A stretch of DNA of 64,000 nucleotides from Mesorhizobium sp. DCY119 (GTDB lineage Bacteria > Pseudomonadota > Alphaproteobacteria > Rhizobiales > Rhizobiaceae): the NCBI RefSeq assembly GCF_003590645.1, contig NZ_CP031834.1, positions 1,178,001-1,242,000 on the forward strand, in the 5' to 3' direction. The notes under the pieces were generated by a model. That model was not told where the DNA came from. It saw nothing but the letters and a program-made list of their open reading frames with translations, and made no database searches. The position numbers and the translations under genes are program-made. Each line of letters starts with the position of its first letter. Positions within the stretch are counted from its first letter, which is position 1. Positions 1 to 9,445 of this stretch are shown here, one piece after another.

Positions 1-445
1 AAGCGCGGTCAGGTTCCGCCTTCAGGCCTTCGCCATCGGGGGCGGCATCATGGGGCTGGCGGGTGCCGCGCAGGCGCATTTCATCGGCTTCATCGCGCCG
101 GAAAACTATTTGCCTATGCTGACCTTCCAGGTCTGGGCGATGCTGATCGTCGGCGGTTCCGGCAACAATCGCGGCGCGATCCTTGGCGCGGTTCTGGTCT
201 GGGGCATCTGGGCTGCTTCGGCGGCGGCTGTATCGGCCATCTTCCCGCCCGACCAGCAGGCGCGCGCCGCCGCACTCCAGATCGTCATGATCGGCGTCGC
301 ACTCTGTGCCATCCTGCTCCTGCGCCCACGCGGCATTCTGGGCGAGGTGCGGGTGGTTTCCCGCCATCTCGGCCGCCTCTCACCGCTCAAGCGCGCCACC
401 TCGATCCCGCAAAACGATGAGCCTCAGCATGTCCAGAAGCCCTGA
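1..445 (+). CDS. Branched-chain amino acid ABC transporter permease, LivM-like (3' part only)
   Basis: Only the last ~147 codons lie in the window; the frame is open from base 2 and the first in-frame ATG (50) is internal. The fragment has the hydrophobic C-terminal helices of LivM-type inner-membrane permeases, with the stretch LTFQVWAMLIVGGSGNNRGAI that matches the family's conserved 'GG.G...GP..GA' cytoplasmic loop. Such permeases pair with LivH and two ATPases to import branched-chain amino acids or amides. A polar tail of about 30 residues follows the last helix. The stop overlaps the start of the next gene by 29 bp, so the two are probably co-transcribed. Substrate cannot be told from this fragment. 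Confidence 0.85.
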   Translation, partial: SAVRFRLQAFAIGGGIMGLAGAAQAHFIGFIAPENYLPMLTFQVWAMLIVGGSGNNRGAILGAVLVWGIWAASAAAVSAIFPPDQQARAAALQIVMIGVALCAILLLRPRGILGEVRVVSRHLGRLSPLKRATSIPQNDEPQHVQKP

Positions 446-1886
446 CCACATCGCGCTCGGCGACACGCTTTCCATCAGCCGCCTGGTCTGCGGGCTGTGG
501 CAGGTGGCCGATCTCGAAAAGGGCGGCACGCTGCTCGATCCAGAGCGCGCAGCGGATGCGCTTCAGGCCTATGCCGAAACCGGCTTCGACACCTTCGACA
601 TGGCCGACCACTATGGCAGCGCCGAAGTGATTACCGGCCGGCTTCTGGCGCGTTATCCCGCCAGCAAGCGTCCCGTCGCCTTCACCAAATGGTGCCCGGA
701 GCCGGGGCCGATGACTGCCGAGATCGTGCGCAAAGGCGTGCAGGAACGACTCGACCGGCTCGGCGTCGACAAGGTCGATCTCCTGCAATTCCACTGGTGG
801 ACCTTCGAGCATCCGGCATGGCTCGATGCGCTGCATGAGATGGCACAGCTCAAAGGCGAGGGGCTGATCGGCGCGATCGGCGTCACCAATTTCGATGCCG
901 CGCATCTGGCGCTGGCGCTGGCCGACGGCGTGCCGATCGCCACCAATCAGGTTTCCTTCTCGCTGATTGACCGGCGGGCAGCGGGCGCGCTTTCCGATCT
1001 CTGCAAGAAAACCAGCGTGAAACTGCTGGCCTATGGCACGCTTTGCGGCGGCTTCCTCTCCGAAAAATGGCTGGGCCAGCCGGAACCCTCCGAAATCGCC
1101 GACTGGAGCCGTTCGAAATACAAGCGCTTCATCGATACGGCCGGCGGCTGGGCCGGTTTCCAGTGCATTCTCGCTGCTGCAAACGAGATTGCAAAAAAGC
1201 ATGAGGTCTCGATTTCCAATGTCGCGACGCGTTGGGTGCTCGAACATGAGGCGGTAGCGGCGGCCATCATCGGCGCGCGCATCGGCGAGAGCGAGCACCG
1301 CTCCGACAACCTCAACATTTTCGGCTTCTCGCTCGACGCCGAGGATAAGGCGCGGCTGGACCAGGCCTTCACTGCTACAAAACCCATTCCCGGCGATTGC
1401 GGCGACGAATATCGCCGCCCGCCCTATCTCACCGCGTCGGGCGACCTCAGCCACCACCTCGACGCGATCCCGTCGGTGTTCAAGGCGGAGCCCATGCCCG
1501 GCCGCCCTGATCGCCTGCGCGTTTCCTCCGGCAGCATCTGGGAGCCGATCGCCGGCTACAGCCGCGCCGTGCGGGTGAAGGACATGATCCGCGTCTCCGG
1601 CACGACCGCCACCCACGCCGCCGACCGTTGCGTGGCGCCCGGCGATGCCGGCGCGCAGACCACCTACATTCTCGACAAGATCGCCGCTTCCATCACGGCG
1701 CTCGGCGGCAAGATGGAGGATGTCGTGCGCACCCGCATCTATCTGCGCGACGCCTCGAAATGGGAGCCGGTGTCCCGCGCCCATGGCCGGGTGTTCGGCG
1801 CGGTGCTGCCGGCCAACACATTGATCGAAGCCGGCGATCTGATCGGCGACTACGAGGTCGAGATCGAGGCCGAGGCGATCGTCTGA
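417..1886 (+). CDS. Aldo/keto reductase fused to a C-terminal RidA (YjgF/YER057c/UK114) domain
   Basis: This 489-aa protein joins two families. Residues ~10-340 are an aldo/keto reductase barrel with the catalytic tetrad visible as D61, Y66, K91 and H126 ([19 protein letters not shown]). Residues ~365-489 are a complete RidA domain: [20 protein letters not shown], then [10 protein letters not shown] and VEIEAEAIV at the end, including the conserved Arg of RidA deaminases. RidA enzymes hydrolyse reactive enamine/imine intermediates, so the fusion may reduce a carbonyl and clear an imine in one pathway (inference). The start at 417 overlaps the upstream permease; ATG 429 is an alternative. The gene converges on the glycosylase gene with a 37-bp overlap. 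The substrate is unknown. Confidence 0.85.
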   Translation: MSLSMSRSPDHIALGDTLSISRLVCGLWQVADLEKGGTLLDPERAADALQAYAETGFDTFDMADHYGSAEVITGRLLARYPASKRPVAFTKWCPEPGPMTAEIVRKGVQERLDRLGVDKVDLLQFHWWTFEHPAWLDALHEMAQLKGEGLIGAIGVTNFDAAHLALALADGVPIATNQVSFSLIDRRAAGALSDLCKKTSVKLLAYGTLCGGFLSEKWLGQPEPSEIADWSRSKYKRFIDTAGGWAGFQCILAAANEIAKKHEVSISNVATRWVLEHEAVAAAIIGARIGESEHRSDNLNIFGFSLDAEDKARLDQAFTATKPIPGDCGDEYRRPPYLTASGDLSHHLDAIPSVFKAEPMPGRPDRLRVSSGSIWEPIAGYSRAVRVKDMIRVSGTTATHAADRCVAPGDAGAQTTYILDKIAASITALGGKMEDVVRTRIYLRDASKWEPVSRAHGRVFGAVLPANTLIEAGDLIGDYEVEIEAEAIV

Positions 1887-2437
1887 GGTTCCGCGGCAAA
1901 GCGCCGGCTGACGAAGCGTGAGCCGGCAAGCCCGAAGCGCCATGGATAATCGACCGCCTGGCTGATGCCGATGCGTTTTCCGACGAGGATGCCGACATCC
2001 GCCGTCCTTGCCGCGATCCGGATTTCCGGACCGTCGAGCGGCAGCCTGTCATGCGAGCGGTCGATGGCAAGCGCCTGGCAAAGCCTGCCGGGGCCAGCGC
2101 AAAGCAGGCGAATATCGTCGAGACCGCGCCGTTGCCGCATCAGGTCTATGCCTTCAAGCGGCTCCAGCGCGCGGATCAGCACCGCACTGCCCGGTTCGCA
2201 GACCGTGTTCAGGCACCAGTGAATCCCGTAGGACCGATAGACATAGGCGCGTCCGGGCGGCCCGAACATCGCGGCGTTGCGCTCGGTCGGTCCGCGAAAG
2301 GCGTGCGAGGCAGGGTCGTCGGGGCGATAGGCTTCGGTCTCCACGATGATGCCGCCGACGCCATTGGCGTGCACGCTGGCGCCGATCAGATCGCGCGCCA
2401 CAATCACGGCGTCGCGTGCGAAAAATGAGCTGGTCAT
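1850..2437 (-). CDS. DNA-3-methyladenine glycosylase (AAG/MPG family)
   Basis: The 195-aa product starts [20 protein letters not shown] and carries the MPG-fold hallmarks: IIVETEAY (catalytic Glu region), [37 protein letters not shown], and [11 protein letters not shown]. These enzymes excise alkylated purines in base-excision repair by flipping the base into a pocket lined by the conserved Tyr/His residues seen here. Length matches bacterial members (~190-200 aa). The ATG at 2437 was chosen because upstream codons do not continue the family. Its 3' end overlaps the aldo/keto reductase-RidA gene by 37 bp in convergent orientation. Confidence 0.93.
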   Translation of the reverse strand: MTSSFFARDAVIVARDLIGASVHANGVGGIIVETEAYRPDDPASHAFRGPTERNAAMFGPPGRAYVYRSYGIHWCLNTVCEPGSAVLIRALEPLEGIDLMRQRRGLDDIRLLCAGPGRLCQALAIDRSHDRLPLDGPEIRIAARTADVGILVGKRIGISQAVDYPWRFGLAGSRFVSRRFAAEPQTIASASISTS

Positions 2438-2701
2438 GCCGGTCCGAAAAGGTTGCGGTTGGTACGTCAGGTGTCCGCGGCTACGCGTATCATTGCAAGG
2501 CTTTCCCTTCCACTTCGCAGTCACAAGAACCGGCGTCTCTGAAGTCGTTTCCGTCATGATGATGGCTTGAGCGCCATTCCCCGCACATATCGCCATCTCG
2601 ATTCTTGCAATCGTCGGTAGAATCATTGCGTGAGTTTTGCGGCCTATGGCTCGCGGTCCTTTCGTACGAGGCGCGGTCCATTTCAAAAAAAGGAGCAGAT
2701 A
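2438..2701. other. Intergenic region, divergent promoters
   Basis: These 264 bases separate the divergent glycosylase and SPFH genes. I see no plausible gene. A strong Shine-Dalgarno (AGGAG, 2691-2695) precedes the SPFH start. No convincing -35/-10 pair with normal spacing stood out by eye. Confidence 0.5.
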
Positions 2702-3607
2702 ATGGGAAGCAATCTGAGGCTCGGCGTTCTTGCTGCCGCCGCAATAGTGGCCGTTCTGGTTGTGCTGGGGTCCTGGTACACGATCGACCAGGGCGAGCGC
2801 GGTGTCATCCTGCGCTATGGCGCCATTGCCGGCACGGCTGAACCTGGCCTCGGTTTCAAACTGCCGATGATCGACGCCGTCGTGCGCGTTTCCGTCCAGT
2901 CCAAGGCTGTCGTCTACGACAAGATGGAGGCCTACAGCCGCGACCAGCAGCCGGCCGACATCAAGCTTTCGGTGAACTATCGGATCCCGGTCGATCAGGT
3001 CGATACGGTCTATGAAAAATACGGCTCGGAAGAGGGGTTGTTGTCGCGCCTGGTCGAGCGCAAGGTTTTCGAGGAAACCAAGACGGTCTTCGGCCGCTTC
3101 AATGCGGTGACGGCCATTCAGGAACGCGGCCGCCTCAACCAGGAGATTGCCGAAGCCATTCAGCGAAGCGTTGCCGGGCCGGTGGTGATCGACTCGGTGC
3201 AGATCGAGAATATCGATTTCTCGGACGCCTACGAACAATCCATCGAGCAGCGGATGCTGGCCGAAGTCGAGGTGCAGCGTCTGCGCCAGAACGCGGAACG
3301 GGAAAAGGTGCAGGCCGAGATAACCGTCACGCAAGCCAATGCGCAAGCCGATGCACAGCGCGCTCAGGCCCAGGCGCAGGCTGATTCCGTGCGCCTGCAA
3401 GCCCAGGCCGAGGCCGAAGCGATCCAGCTTCGCGGCGATGCAGAAGCTCTTGCAATCAAGGCGCGCGGCGATGCCTTGCGCGATAATCCGGGCCTTGTCG
3501 CCCTGACGCAGGCAGAGCGCTGGAACGGCCAGCTTCCCCAGACGATGCTTCCGAATGGCAGCATTCCGATGCTGAACCTGGATACGCGGGCCGTGGCGCA
3601 GGATTGA
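2702..3607 (+). CDS. SPFH/Band 7 (stomatin/prohibitin-type) membrane-anchored protein
   Basis: The 301-aa protein has one N-terminal membrane helix (residues ~7-25), then a Band 7/SPFH domain starting [16 protein letters not shown], a pattern shared with prohibitins and HflC. A long Ala/Gln-rich coiled coil (about 200-260, [15 protein letters not shown]) follows, and the tail reads [16 protein letters not shown] proteins oligomerise as membrane scaffolds and often modulate proteases such as FtsH; no partner gene (hflK, nfeD) is adjacent, so the role here is open. ATG 2702 is set by AGGAG seven bases upstream; an open frame reaching back to 2630 has no comparable site. Confidence 0.88.
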   Translation: MGSNLRLGVLAAAAIVAVLVVLGSWYTIDQGERGVILRYGAIAGTAEPGLGFKLPMIDAVVRVSVQSKAVVYDKMEAYSRDQQPADIKLSVNYRIPVDQVDTVYEKYGSEEGLLSRLVERKVFEETKTVFGRFNAVTAIQERGRLNQEIAEAIQRSVAGPVVIDSVQIENIDFSDAYEQSIEQRMLAEVEVQRLRQNAEREKVQAEITVTQANAQADAQRAQAQAQADSVRLQAQAEAEAIQLRGDAEALAIKARGDALRDNPGLVALTQAERWNGQLPQTMLPNGSIPMLNLDTRAVAQD

Positions 3608-3638
3608 TTCCAACCTGTCGCATGGGCGATGCATATTG

Positions 3639-3674
3639 AAAAAGCGCCTCTCCCTGCCGGTGCCGGGAGACGGC
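3639..3674 (-). terminator. Rho-independent terminator downstream of tRNA-Arg
   Basis: On the minus strand GCCGTCTCCC pairs with GGGAGAGGC (one bulged base) around a GC-rich loop and is followed, after a GC, by TTTTT (3643-3639). It is the second of two hairpins downstream of the tRNA gene. Confidence 0.7.
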
Positions 3675-3693
3675 AAAAAATGTCGAGACATTT
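3675..3693 (-). terminator. Rho-independent terminator immediately after tRNA-Arg
   Basis: Read on the minus strand, AAATGTC and GACATTT form a perfect 7-bp stem with a 2-base loop, and the 3' arm runs into six consecutive T. It lies 10 bases past the tRNA CCA end. Confidence 0.65.
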
Positions 3694-3703
3694 CTGAATT
3701 TGT

Positions 3704-3780
3704 TGGTGATCCCGACAGGAATCGAACCTGTGACCTACAGATTAGGAATCTGCCGCTCTATCCTACTGAGCTACGGGACC
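3704..3780 (-). tRNA. tRNA-Arg (anticodon CCT)
   Basis: The 77-nt gene folds as a full cloverleaf on the minus strand. The acceptor stem is GGTCCCG/CGGGATC with one G-U pair. The anticodon arm is GCAGA-TTCCTAA-TCTGT, giving anticodon CCT, which reads AGG. The T arm is ACAGG-TTCGATTC-CTGT, and CCA is encoded. No integrase or attachment-site duplication is seen next to it. Confidence 0.95.
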
Positions 3781-3900
3781 AACCGAAACGACACATAGCC
3801 GCTTCGGCGCGTTTCGCCAACGGTTTTGGGCAGCAAAATTTGCGGCCCTTTGTCGACAGTGCGCAGGCCGGCCCGATGTTGGGCCGGCATTTCCAGGCGC

Positions 3901-5064
3901 CTATGCCGCCAGCGTGGTCTCGGCCAGGCGCACCCAATAGCTCATGCCGTGCGGGATGACCTCGTCGTTGAAGTCGTAGGCGGGGTGGTGGAGATTGGCG
4001 GTGTCGCCATTGCCGATGAAGATGAAGGCGCCGGGGCGGGCTTCCAGCATGTAGGAAAAATCCTCGCCGCCCATCACCGGCTGGATTTCGCGATGGACCT
4101 GGTTGCCGCCGGCAATCACCGCCGCGACGTCGCCGGCGATCACGGTTTCCTCGGGATGATTGAAGGTGACGGGATAGTTGGCGTCGTAGTGCACGTTGAT
4201 CGTTGCACCATAGGCGGCAGCGATGCCTGAACAGATGGTTTCGATGCGCTCGCGGGCGATTGCGGCGACTTCCTTCTTCAGGGTACGCACGGTGCCGGCG
4301 AGTTCGACCTGCTCGGGAATAACGTTGTAGGCGTCGCCGCCATGAAATTTGGTCACCGTCACGACGACCGAATCGACCGGATTGACCGTGCGCGAGGCGA
4401 TCGTCTGGAAGGCGGTGACGATCTGGCTGCCGATGACCACCGGGTCGATGGCGAGATGAGGCATGGCCGCATGGCCGCCCTTGCCCTTCACGGTGATGGT
4501 GAATTCTGCGGTCGCCGCCATGATCGGGCCCGGCCGGATGGCGAACTGGCCGACCGGCAGGCCGGGAATATTGTGCATGCCGAAGACTTTTTGGATGCCG
4601 AAGCGGTCCATCATGCCGTCATTGACCATGGCGAGGCCGCCGGCGCCGCCTTCCTCGGCCGGCTGGAAGATGACTGCGACGGAACCGGCGAAATTGCGGG
4701 TCTCGGCGAGATATTTGGCGGCACCCAGCAGCATTGCCGTGTGACCGTCATGGCCGCAGGCGTGCATCTTGCCGGGCACGGTCGAGGCATAGGGCTTGCC
4801 GGTGATCTCGGTGATCGGCAGCGCATCCATGTCGGCGCGCAGGCCAACGGTCGTGCCGGCACCGAGATTGCCGCGGATGATGCCGACCACGCCGGTCCTG
4901 CCGATGCCGGGCACGACCTCGTCGCAGCCGAAGGATTTCAGCTTTTCGCTGACGAACTCGGCCGTCTTGAACACGTCGTAGTTCAGCTCGGGGTTCTGGT
5001 GCAGCGTGCGGCGCCAGCCGGCGACTTCGTCCTGCAATTCGGCGGCTCGGTTCAAAATCGGCAT
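3901..5064 (-). CDS. M20 family metallo-amidohydrolase (hippurate / N-acyl-amino-acid hydrolase type)
   Basis: The 387-aa protein is full length for the M20D/HipO-IAA-amidohydrolase group. Metal ligands are recognisable: C103 and H105 in HACGHDGHTAMLLGAA, the Glu pair at 137-138 (QPAEEGG), H164 in GMHNIPG, and a late His in the LHHPAYDFND segment. The dimerisation (lid) domain lies between, with KGKGGHAAMPH. Family members cleave N-acyl, N-benzoyl or N-carbamoyl amino acids in the cytoplasm. No partner gene hints at the substrate. It is divergent from the D,D-carboxypeptidase gene across ~210 bp of non-coding DNA. Confidence 0.9.
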   Translation of the reverse strand: MPILNRAAELQDEVAGWRRTLHQNPELNYDVFKTAEFVSEKLKSFGCDEVVPGIGRTGVVGIIRGNLGAGTTVGLRADMDALPITEITGKPYASTVPGKMHACGHDGHTAMLLGAAKYLAETRNFAGSVAVIFQPAEEGGAGGLAMVNDGMMDRFGIQKVFGMHNIPGLPVGQFAIRPGPIMAATAEFTITVKGKGGHAAMPHLAIDPVVIGSQIVTAFQTIASRTVNPVDSVVVTVTKFHGGDAYNVIPEQVELAGTVRTLKKEVAAIARERIETICSGIAAAYGATINVHYDANYPVTFNHPEETVIAGDVAAVIAGGNQVHREIQPVMGGEDFSYMLEARPGAFIFIGNGDTANLHHPAYDFNDEVIPHGMSYWVRLAETTLAA

Positions 5065-5277
5065 GATGAAAGACTTTCGTTGTTCATGGTTTTCCCGGCA
5101 TTACCCACAATCGTGATCGCAGATGCTTTGCCATCATGAGGTCACATAAGCTAAATAGCACCGCATGAACGTGGGTGCGGGACGATGACGGCCAATGCGT
5201 GCTGTCGATTATTGGCCCAGGCCGAAATCTTACGGACCACGGGGCGACCACGGCAAGAGGCGATTTCGGGATTTCTC

Positions 5278-6423
5278 ATGCGGCATAGCTTTTTTCCAAA
5301 AGGACTTCTCGCCGGGCTGGTGGCGCTCGGTGCACTGGCGGCGGCGCCGGCATGGGCCAATCCGTCGATCCTTTTCGATCTTAACACCGGCAGGGTTCTG
5401 CAGCATCAGGATGCGTTCCAGCGCTGGCATCCCGCCTCGCTGACCAAGCTGATGACCGCCTATGTCACCTTCCGCGCCATCGATGCGGGGGAATTGACCC
5501 TGCAATCACCCATCAAGGTGACCAAGAAATCCGCCGCCGAGCCGCCGAGCAAGATGGGCTACAAGCCCGGCTCGGTGATGACGCTCGACAATGCGCTGAA
5601 GATGATGCTGATCAAGTCGGCCAACGACATCGCCTATGCCGTGGGCGAAAATGTCGGCGGTACGATCCCGGCCTTTGCCGACCGTATGAACACCGAGGCC
5701 GCGCGCCTGGGCATGACCGGCAGCCATTTCACCAATGCCAATGGCCTGCATGACCCGCTGAACTATACGACCGCGCATGATCTCGCGATTCTGGTGCGGG
5801 CGATCCGCACCGAATATCCGCAATATGCGCCCTATTTCGCAATCGAGGGCCTCAGCGCCGGCAAGAAGGTGCTGAAGAGCTTCAATCTGCTAGTCGGCCG
5901 CTATCCCGGGGCGGATGGCATGAAGACGGGCTTTGTCTGCGCCTCCGGCTTCAACATGATCGGTTCGGCGACGCGCAACGGGCATACGCTGGTCGCAGTC
6001 GTGCTGGGCGAGAAAACGGCGGTCAGCCGTGCCGAAACGGCTGCAAATCTGCTCAACCAGGGCTTTGCGACCCCAGATGCGGGCGGCGCAACCGTGGCGA
6101 CGCTGCCTGTCTATGGCAACCCGACCGCTGCTCCGCTCGATATCCGCGACCAGATTTGCCCGAAGAAGCCAGCGGCGACGGCCGCCGCGCCGTCCGAGGA
6201 TGCCGGCGAACAGGCGGCCACGGGTCCGAAGTCGCCTTATCTCGAAAAGCTGGATCACGAGCCGCGCCTCGTCGCGGTCGGTCTCGGCGGTGCCACCGGC
6301 CCGGTGCCGAAGGCATTCGCGGCGATCGCTGCCCAAAGCTATGCTGATGTTCCGATCCCGACCTGGCGTCCAGACCGTCCGGCTCCCGGCGGCACGCTGG
6401 CGGCCCAGGGCGACAGCCAATAG
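5278..6423 (+). CDS. Serine-type D-alanyl-D-alanine carboxypeptidase (PBP5/6, DacF-like)
   Basis: The 381-aa product begins with a signal peptide (cleavage after AAPAWA, ~residue 27) and contains the three active-site motifs of S11 peptidases: SLTK at 54-57, SAN at 114-116 and KTG at 216-218. It trims the terminal D-Ala from peptidoglycan stem peptides in the periplasm. After the catalytic domain (~275 residues) comes a C-terminal extension with a low-complexity Ala/Pro stretch rather than a typical PBP5 domain, common in alphaproteobacterial members. ATG 5278 is chosen because it gives a proper signal peptide. The CobW-type gene starts 14 bases downstream and is probably in the same transcript. 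Confidence 0.92.
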   Translation: MRHSFFPKGLLAGLVALGALAAAPAWANPSILFDLNTGRVLQHQDAFQRWHPASLTKLMTAYVTFRAIDAGELTLQSPIKVTKKSAAEPPSKMGYKPGSVMTLDNALKMMLIKSANDIAYAVGENVGGTIPAFADRMNTEAARLGMTGSHFTNANGLHDPLNYTTAHDLAILVRAIRTEYPQYAPYFAIEGLSAGKKVLKSFNLLVGRYPGADGMKTGFVCASGFNMIGSATRNGHTLVAVVLGEKTAVSRAETAANLLNQGFATPDAGGATVATLPVYGNPTAAPLDIRDQICPKKPAATAAAPSEDAGEQAATGPKSPYLEKLDHEPRLVAVGLGGATGPVPKAFAAIAAQSYADVPIPTWRPDRPAPGGTLAAQGDSQ

Positions 6424-6437
6424 GCCAGGCGCTGACC

Positions 6438-7556
6438 ATGAGCGAGCTTTATCCCATTCCCGTCTCGGTGCTGACCGGCTTTCTCGGCGCGGGCAAGACG
6501 ACGCTGCTCAACCGGTTGCTGAAAGACGCCAGCCTTGCCGACACGGCTGTCATCATCAACGAGTTCGGCGACGTGGCGATCGATCATCTGCTGGTCGAGC
6601 AGGCATCTGACGGCATCATCCAGCTTTCCGACGGCTGCCTGTGCTGCACGGTGCGTGGCGAGCTGGTCGATACGCTGGCCGATCTCATCGACCGGCTCCA
6701 GACCGGCAAGATCGCCAGGCTGAAGCGTGTCATCGTCGAGACCACCGGCCTTGCCGACCCGGCCCCTGTGTTGCAATCGATCATGGGTCACCCGGCGCTG
6801 GTACAGGCGTTCCGGCTCGACGGCGTCATCACGCTGGTCGATGCGGTCAACGGCAATGCGACGCTCGACGCCCATGTCGAGGCGGTCAAGCAGGTGGCGG
6901 TGGCCGATCGTATCGTCATCACCAAAGCCGACCTTCAGGACGATCACGAGGCGCTGGCTTCGCTTCACGCCCGGCTGCGCCAGATCAACCCGTCAGCGCT
7001 GCTGCTCGACGTGACCGACAAGACGACCGGCGTTGCGGTCCTGTTCGAATGCGGGCTCTACGATCCGACGACCAAGACCGCCGATGTCCGCCGCTGGCTG
7101 GGCGAGGAAGCGGCGCATGCCGCGCATCACCATCACCACGGCGGTCACGATCATCACCACGATCATGAGCATGAGCATCGCCATGACGATCGCGTCCGCG
7201 CTTTCACGCTGGTCCATGACGGTCCGGTGCCGTTTTCGACCATCGAGATGTTCCTCGACCTCTTGCGCTCCACCCATGGCGAGAAGCTGCTGAGGCTGAA
7301 GGGCATCATCGAGATTGCCGAGGACCCGGGCCGGCCGCTGGTCGTCCATGGCGTGCAGAAGATCCTGCATCCGCCGGCGCGGCTGCCGTTCTGGCCGGAC
7401 GCTGTTCGCGGCACGCGGCTGGTGCTGATCACGCTCGACATGCCGGAAGACTATGTGCGCCGCCTGTTTGCCGCCTTCACCAACAAGCCGGCAATAGACA
7501 CGCCGGATCGTGCTGCGCTCGAGGACAATCCGCTGGCGATTGCCGGGATGCGATAG
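6438..7556 (+). CDS. CobW/COG0523 family GTPase (metallochaperone, His-rich)
   Basis: The 372-aa G3E GTPase has a Walker A loop GFLGAGKTT (14-22), the metal-binding GCLCC motif (66-70), the ITKADL guanine-specificity motif, and the CobW C-terminal domain. A His-rich loop at about 227-253 contains over a dozen His residues. COG0523 proteins deliver metals, often Zn, or assist cobalamin synthesis. The cobalamin genes cobS-cobT lie 9 kb away and are not in this transcription unit, and no Zur box was seen upstream, so the metal is unresolved. It follows the D,D-carboxypeptidase gene with a 14-bp gap. Confidence 0.9.
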   Translation: MSELYPIPVSVLTGFLGAGKTTLLNRLLKDASLADTAVIINEFGDVAIDHLLVEQASDGIIQLSDGCLCCTVRGELVDTLADLIDRLQTGKIARLKRVIVETTGLADPAPVLQSIMGHPALVQAFRLDGVITLVDAVNGNATLDAHVEAVKQVAVADRIVITKADLQDDHEALASLHARLRQINPSALLLDVTDKTTGVAVLFECGLYDPTTKTADVRRWLGEEAAHAAHHHHHGGHDHHHDHEHEHRHDDRVRAFTLVHDGPVPFSTIEMFLDLLRSTHGEKLLRLKGIIEIAEDPGRPLVVHGVQKILHPPARLPFWPDAVRGTRLVLITLDMPEDYVRRLFAAFTNKPAIDTPDRAALEDNPLAIAGMR

Positions 7557-7575
7557 TTTCAACGTTGCCGCTTTC

Positions 7576-7625
7576 CCTTCTCCCCGTCACTATACGGGGA
7601 GAAGGTCCCGGCAGGGGGATGAGGG
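7576..7625 (+). repeat. Palindromic intergenic repeat, family A (copy 1)
   Basis: A 50-base unit: palindromic head (CCTTCTCCCCGT...ACGGGGAGAAGG) followed by TCCCGGCAGGGGGATGAGGG. It is identical over all 50 bases to the inverted copy at 20446-20495. It sits between the CobW-type gene and tusA, which converge, and could act as a bidirectional terminator. Confidence 0.85.
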
Positions 7626-7692
7626 GCGGCGCCAACTTTCGACCGGAATCTAAAAGCAGTCATCTTGCGCACTAGATGCACGCTAGAAACGC

Positions 7693-7926
7693 CTAAGCCC
7701 CGCGCTCCACCAAAAACCGATGCCCGCCGCTCTCCGCCTGCGTTTCGACAAGGCGATGGCCGTTGTCGGCGCAGAAGGCGGGGATGTCGATGACGGCCAG
7801 CGGGTCGGTGGTTTCGAGCCACAGCAGGCTGCCGGGAACCATCTCGGACAGGCGCTTGCGCGCTTTCAGCACGGGCAGGGGGCAGTTCAGCCCCTTGAGG
7901 TCGTAGACGCCCGCTTCAGCCGACAT
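7693..7926 (-). CDS. tusA: TusA-family sulfurtransferase (SirA-like)
   Basis: The 77-aa protein shows the family signature LNCPLPVLKARKRL near the N-terminus, with the single conserved Cys that carries persulfide sulfur. TusA-like proteins relay sulfur to tRNA thiolation, molybdopterin or other acceptors; which one here is not evident because no tusBCDE or DsrE partners are present. It starts 6 bases after the stop of the L,D-transpeptidase gene, consistent with one minus-strand unit xerD-accA-L,D-transpeptidase-tusA conserved in related bacteria. The symbol is by family; it may not be the tRNA-thiolation TusA. Confidence 0.85.
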   Translation of the reverse strand: MSAEAGVYDLKGLNCPLPVLKARKRLSEMVPGSLLWLETTDPLAVIDIPAFCADNGHRLVETQAESGGHRFLVERGA

Positions 7927-7932
7927 CGCGCC

Positions 7933-9261
7933 TCAGCTGCCGAAAATGTTGGTGATGCCGGCGAGGCGCTTGCGCACATTGCCGAGAATGCCAGGCTGTT
8001 CGGCGGGTGCACCGGCAGCAGTGGTCGCAGCTTCCGGCGGCACGATGGTGATCTGGCCAGCGTCGGCGGTAGCAGGCTGGGCGGGCGCGGGAGCTGCCTT
8101 CTGCGCCTTGGCCAAAGCGATCGCGGCCTTCTTTTCGTCGGCTGCGCGCTGTTTCTCTTCGGCTATCTTCTTCTTTTCGGCCTCGGCGGCTTCAAGGGCT
8201 GCCATGCGTTTGCCGGCGGGCGAATCGATGCGGCCCATGCGGGCGGTTTCGACAATCGAACCGTCGGCCTGCAGTGAGGGCGGCTCGATCGGCACGCGCT
8301 CGCCGCGCGCACGCTTGTGGGTCCATTCCTGAACCAGCTTGGCTTCCTTGATGCCGGCAATCGCCGGCTTCGGCGCGATCTTTTCGCTCTTGCCTACGGC
8401 GCTGTTGAAAGCGGCGTCATAGCTCGACTGGTAGGACTGATAGGCCGTCTTCAGCGAATCGGGCTGGCTTGAGGCCGGGCAGGCGCTGGTCGGCGAGAAG
8501 GCCGCACCCCCCTCGGGTACCTGGTTGAAGACGTAGCGCTTCTCGCAGACATCGACCTTCGGCGGCACTTTGGTAATCTCGAAGTTGTCGTAGCCTTCCT
8601 TCAGCATCTTCCAGAACGCGTAGTTCGGGTCGTTGCGGTAGCGCGCCATGTTGGCGGCGGTCATGCGGAAGGGAAACGCCTGGATCTGGAACTCGGTCTG
8701 GCCGCCATTGAAGGCGTCGCGGCCGAAGGCATAGATCTGCTCGATCTGCTCATCGGTCATCGAATAGCAGCCGGAGGACGAGCATGCGCCATGCACCATC
8801 AGGTTGGTGCCGGTGCGGCCGTTGGCGCGGTCATAGGCGTTGGGGTAGCCGATGTTAAAGGCCAGATGGTACTGCGAATTCGGGTTCATCTGCGCCGGAC
8901 GCACCGTATAGAAGCCCTCGGGAGCCTGGCGGTCGCCCTCGATATATTTCGGCCCGAGCTTGCCCGACCATTTGCAGATGTCATAGGTCGCGATGACGTC
9001 GTAGCGGCCGTTGGTCTTCTGCTTCCAGATCTCGACCTTGCCTTCTTCCTTGAAGACGCGCGCCATGATCGGCGCGTTGCGCTGCATGCCCTTAGCCTTC
9101 ATTTCGGCCACGACTTTTGGCGACAACTGCTTGTTGGCCTTGGGCGATAGATCGGTGAATGTTGTCTGCTCATTGCAGCCAGCCACCATCAGCGTGGCAA
9201 TCAGCAATCCGGCACGTGCGACATTGGCAATCAGCGGCATGAAAATCGTCTTCGTTTCCAT
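7933..9261 (-). CDS. L,D-transpeptidase (YkuD/YafK type) lipoprotein
   Basis: The 442-aa product has a signal peptide ending in the lipobox LMVAGC, predicting lipidation at Cys29. The YkuD motif reads MVHGACSSSGCYSM, with catalytic His157 and Cys165, and the surrounding 'APEGFYTV' and 'SQYHLAFNIGYPN' segments match the YafK subgroup. These enzymes make or cleave 3-3 peptidoglycan cross-links or attach lipoproteins. The C-terminal ~110 residues are a Lys/Glu/Ala coiled coil followed by an Ala/Pro-rich tail, likely wall-spanning. ATG 9261 is used; ATG 9240 would also keep the signal peptide. Confidence 0.87.
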   Translation of the reverse strand: METKTIFMPLIANVARAGLLIATLMVAGCNEQTTFTDLSPKANKQLSPKVVAEMKAKGMQRNAPIMARVFKEEGKVEIWKQKTNGRYDVIATYDICKWSGKLGPKYIEGDRQAPEGFYTVRPAQMNPNSQYHLAFNIGYPNAYDRANGRTGTNLMVHGACSSSGCYSMTDEQIEQIYAFGRDAFNGGQTEFQIQAFPFRMTAANMARYRNDPNYAFWKMLKEGYDNFEITKVPPKVDVCEKRYVFNQVPEGGAAFSPTSACPASSQPDSLKTAYQSYQSSYDAAFNSAVGKSEKIAPKPAIAGIKEAKLVQEWTHKRARGERVPIEPPSLQADGSIVETARMGRIDSPAGKRMAALEAAEAEKKKIAEEKQRAADEKKAAIALAKAQKAAPAPAQPATADAGQITIVPPEAATTAAGAPAEQPGILGNVRKRLAGITNIFGS

Positions 9262-9445
9262 CGGTCGCGGCGAGAAGGTTGTCTCCCGTCGTCCGGTCAT
9301 TTCCAGGAACCGGACAATATGCCCGTTAACCTTGAAAATTGATTACCGCAAGGGTTAACAGCCCACTCTCACCACACGCGATACACGAAAAAGTGGCGGC
9401 AATTTTGTGGCAGAAATTTGGAACCCCGCCGTAATTCCCCAACGA

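Noticed and set aside
387-1943. Long open frame antisense to the aldo/keto reductase-RidA gene
   Set aside because: It mirrors the GC-rich codon pattern of the real gene, has no recognisable domain and no RBS; the plus-strand protein has clear family motifs.
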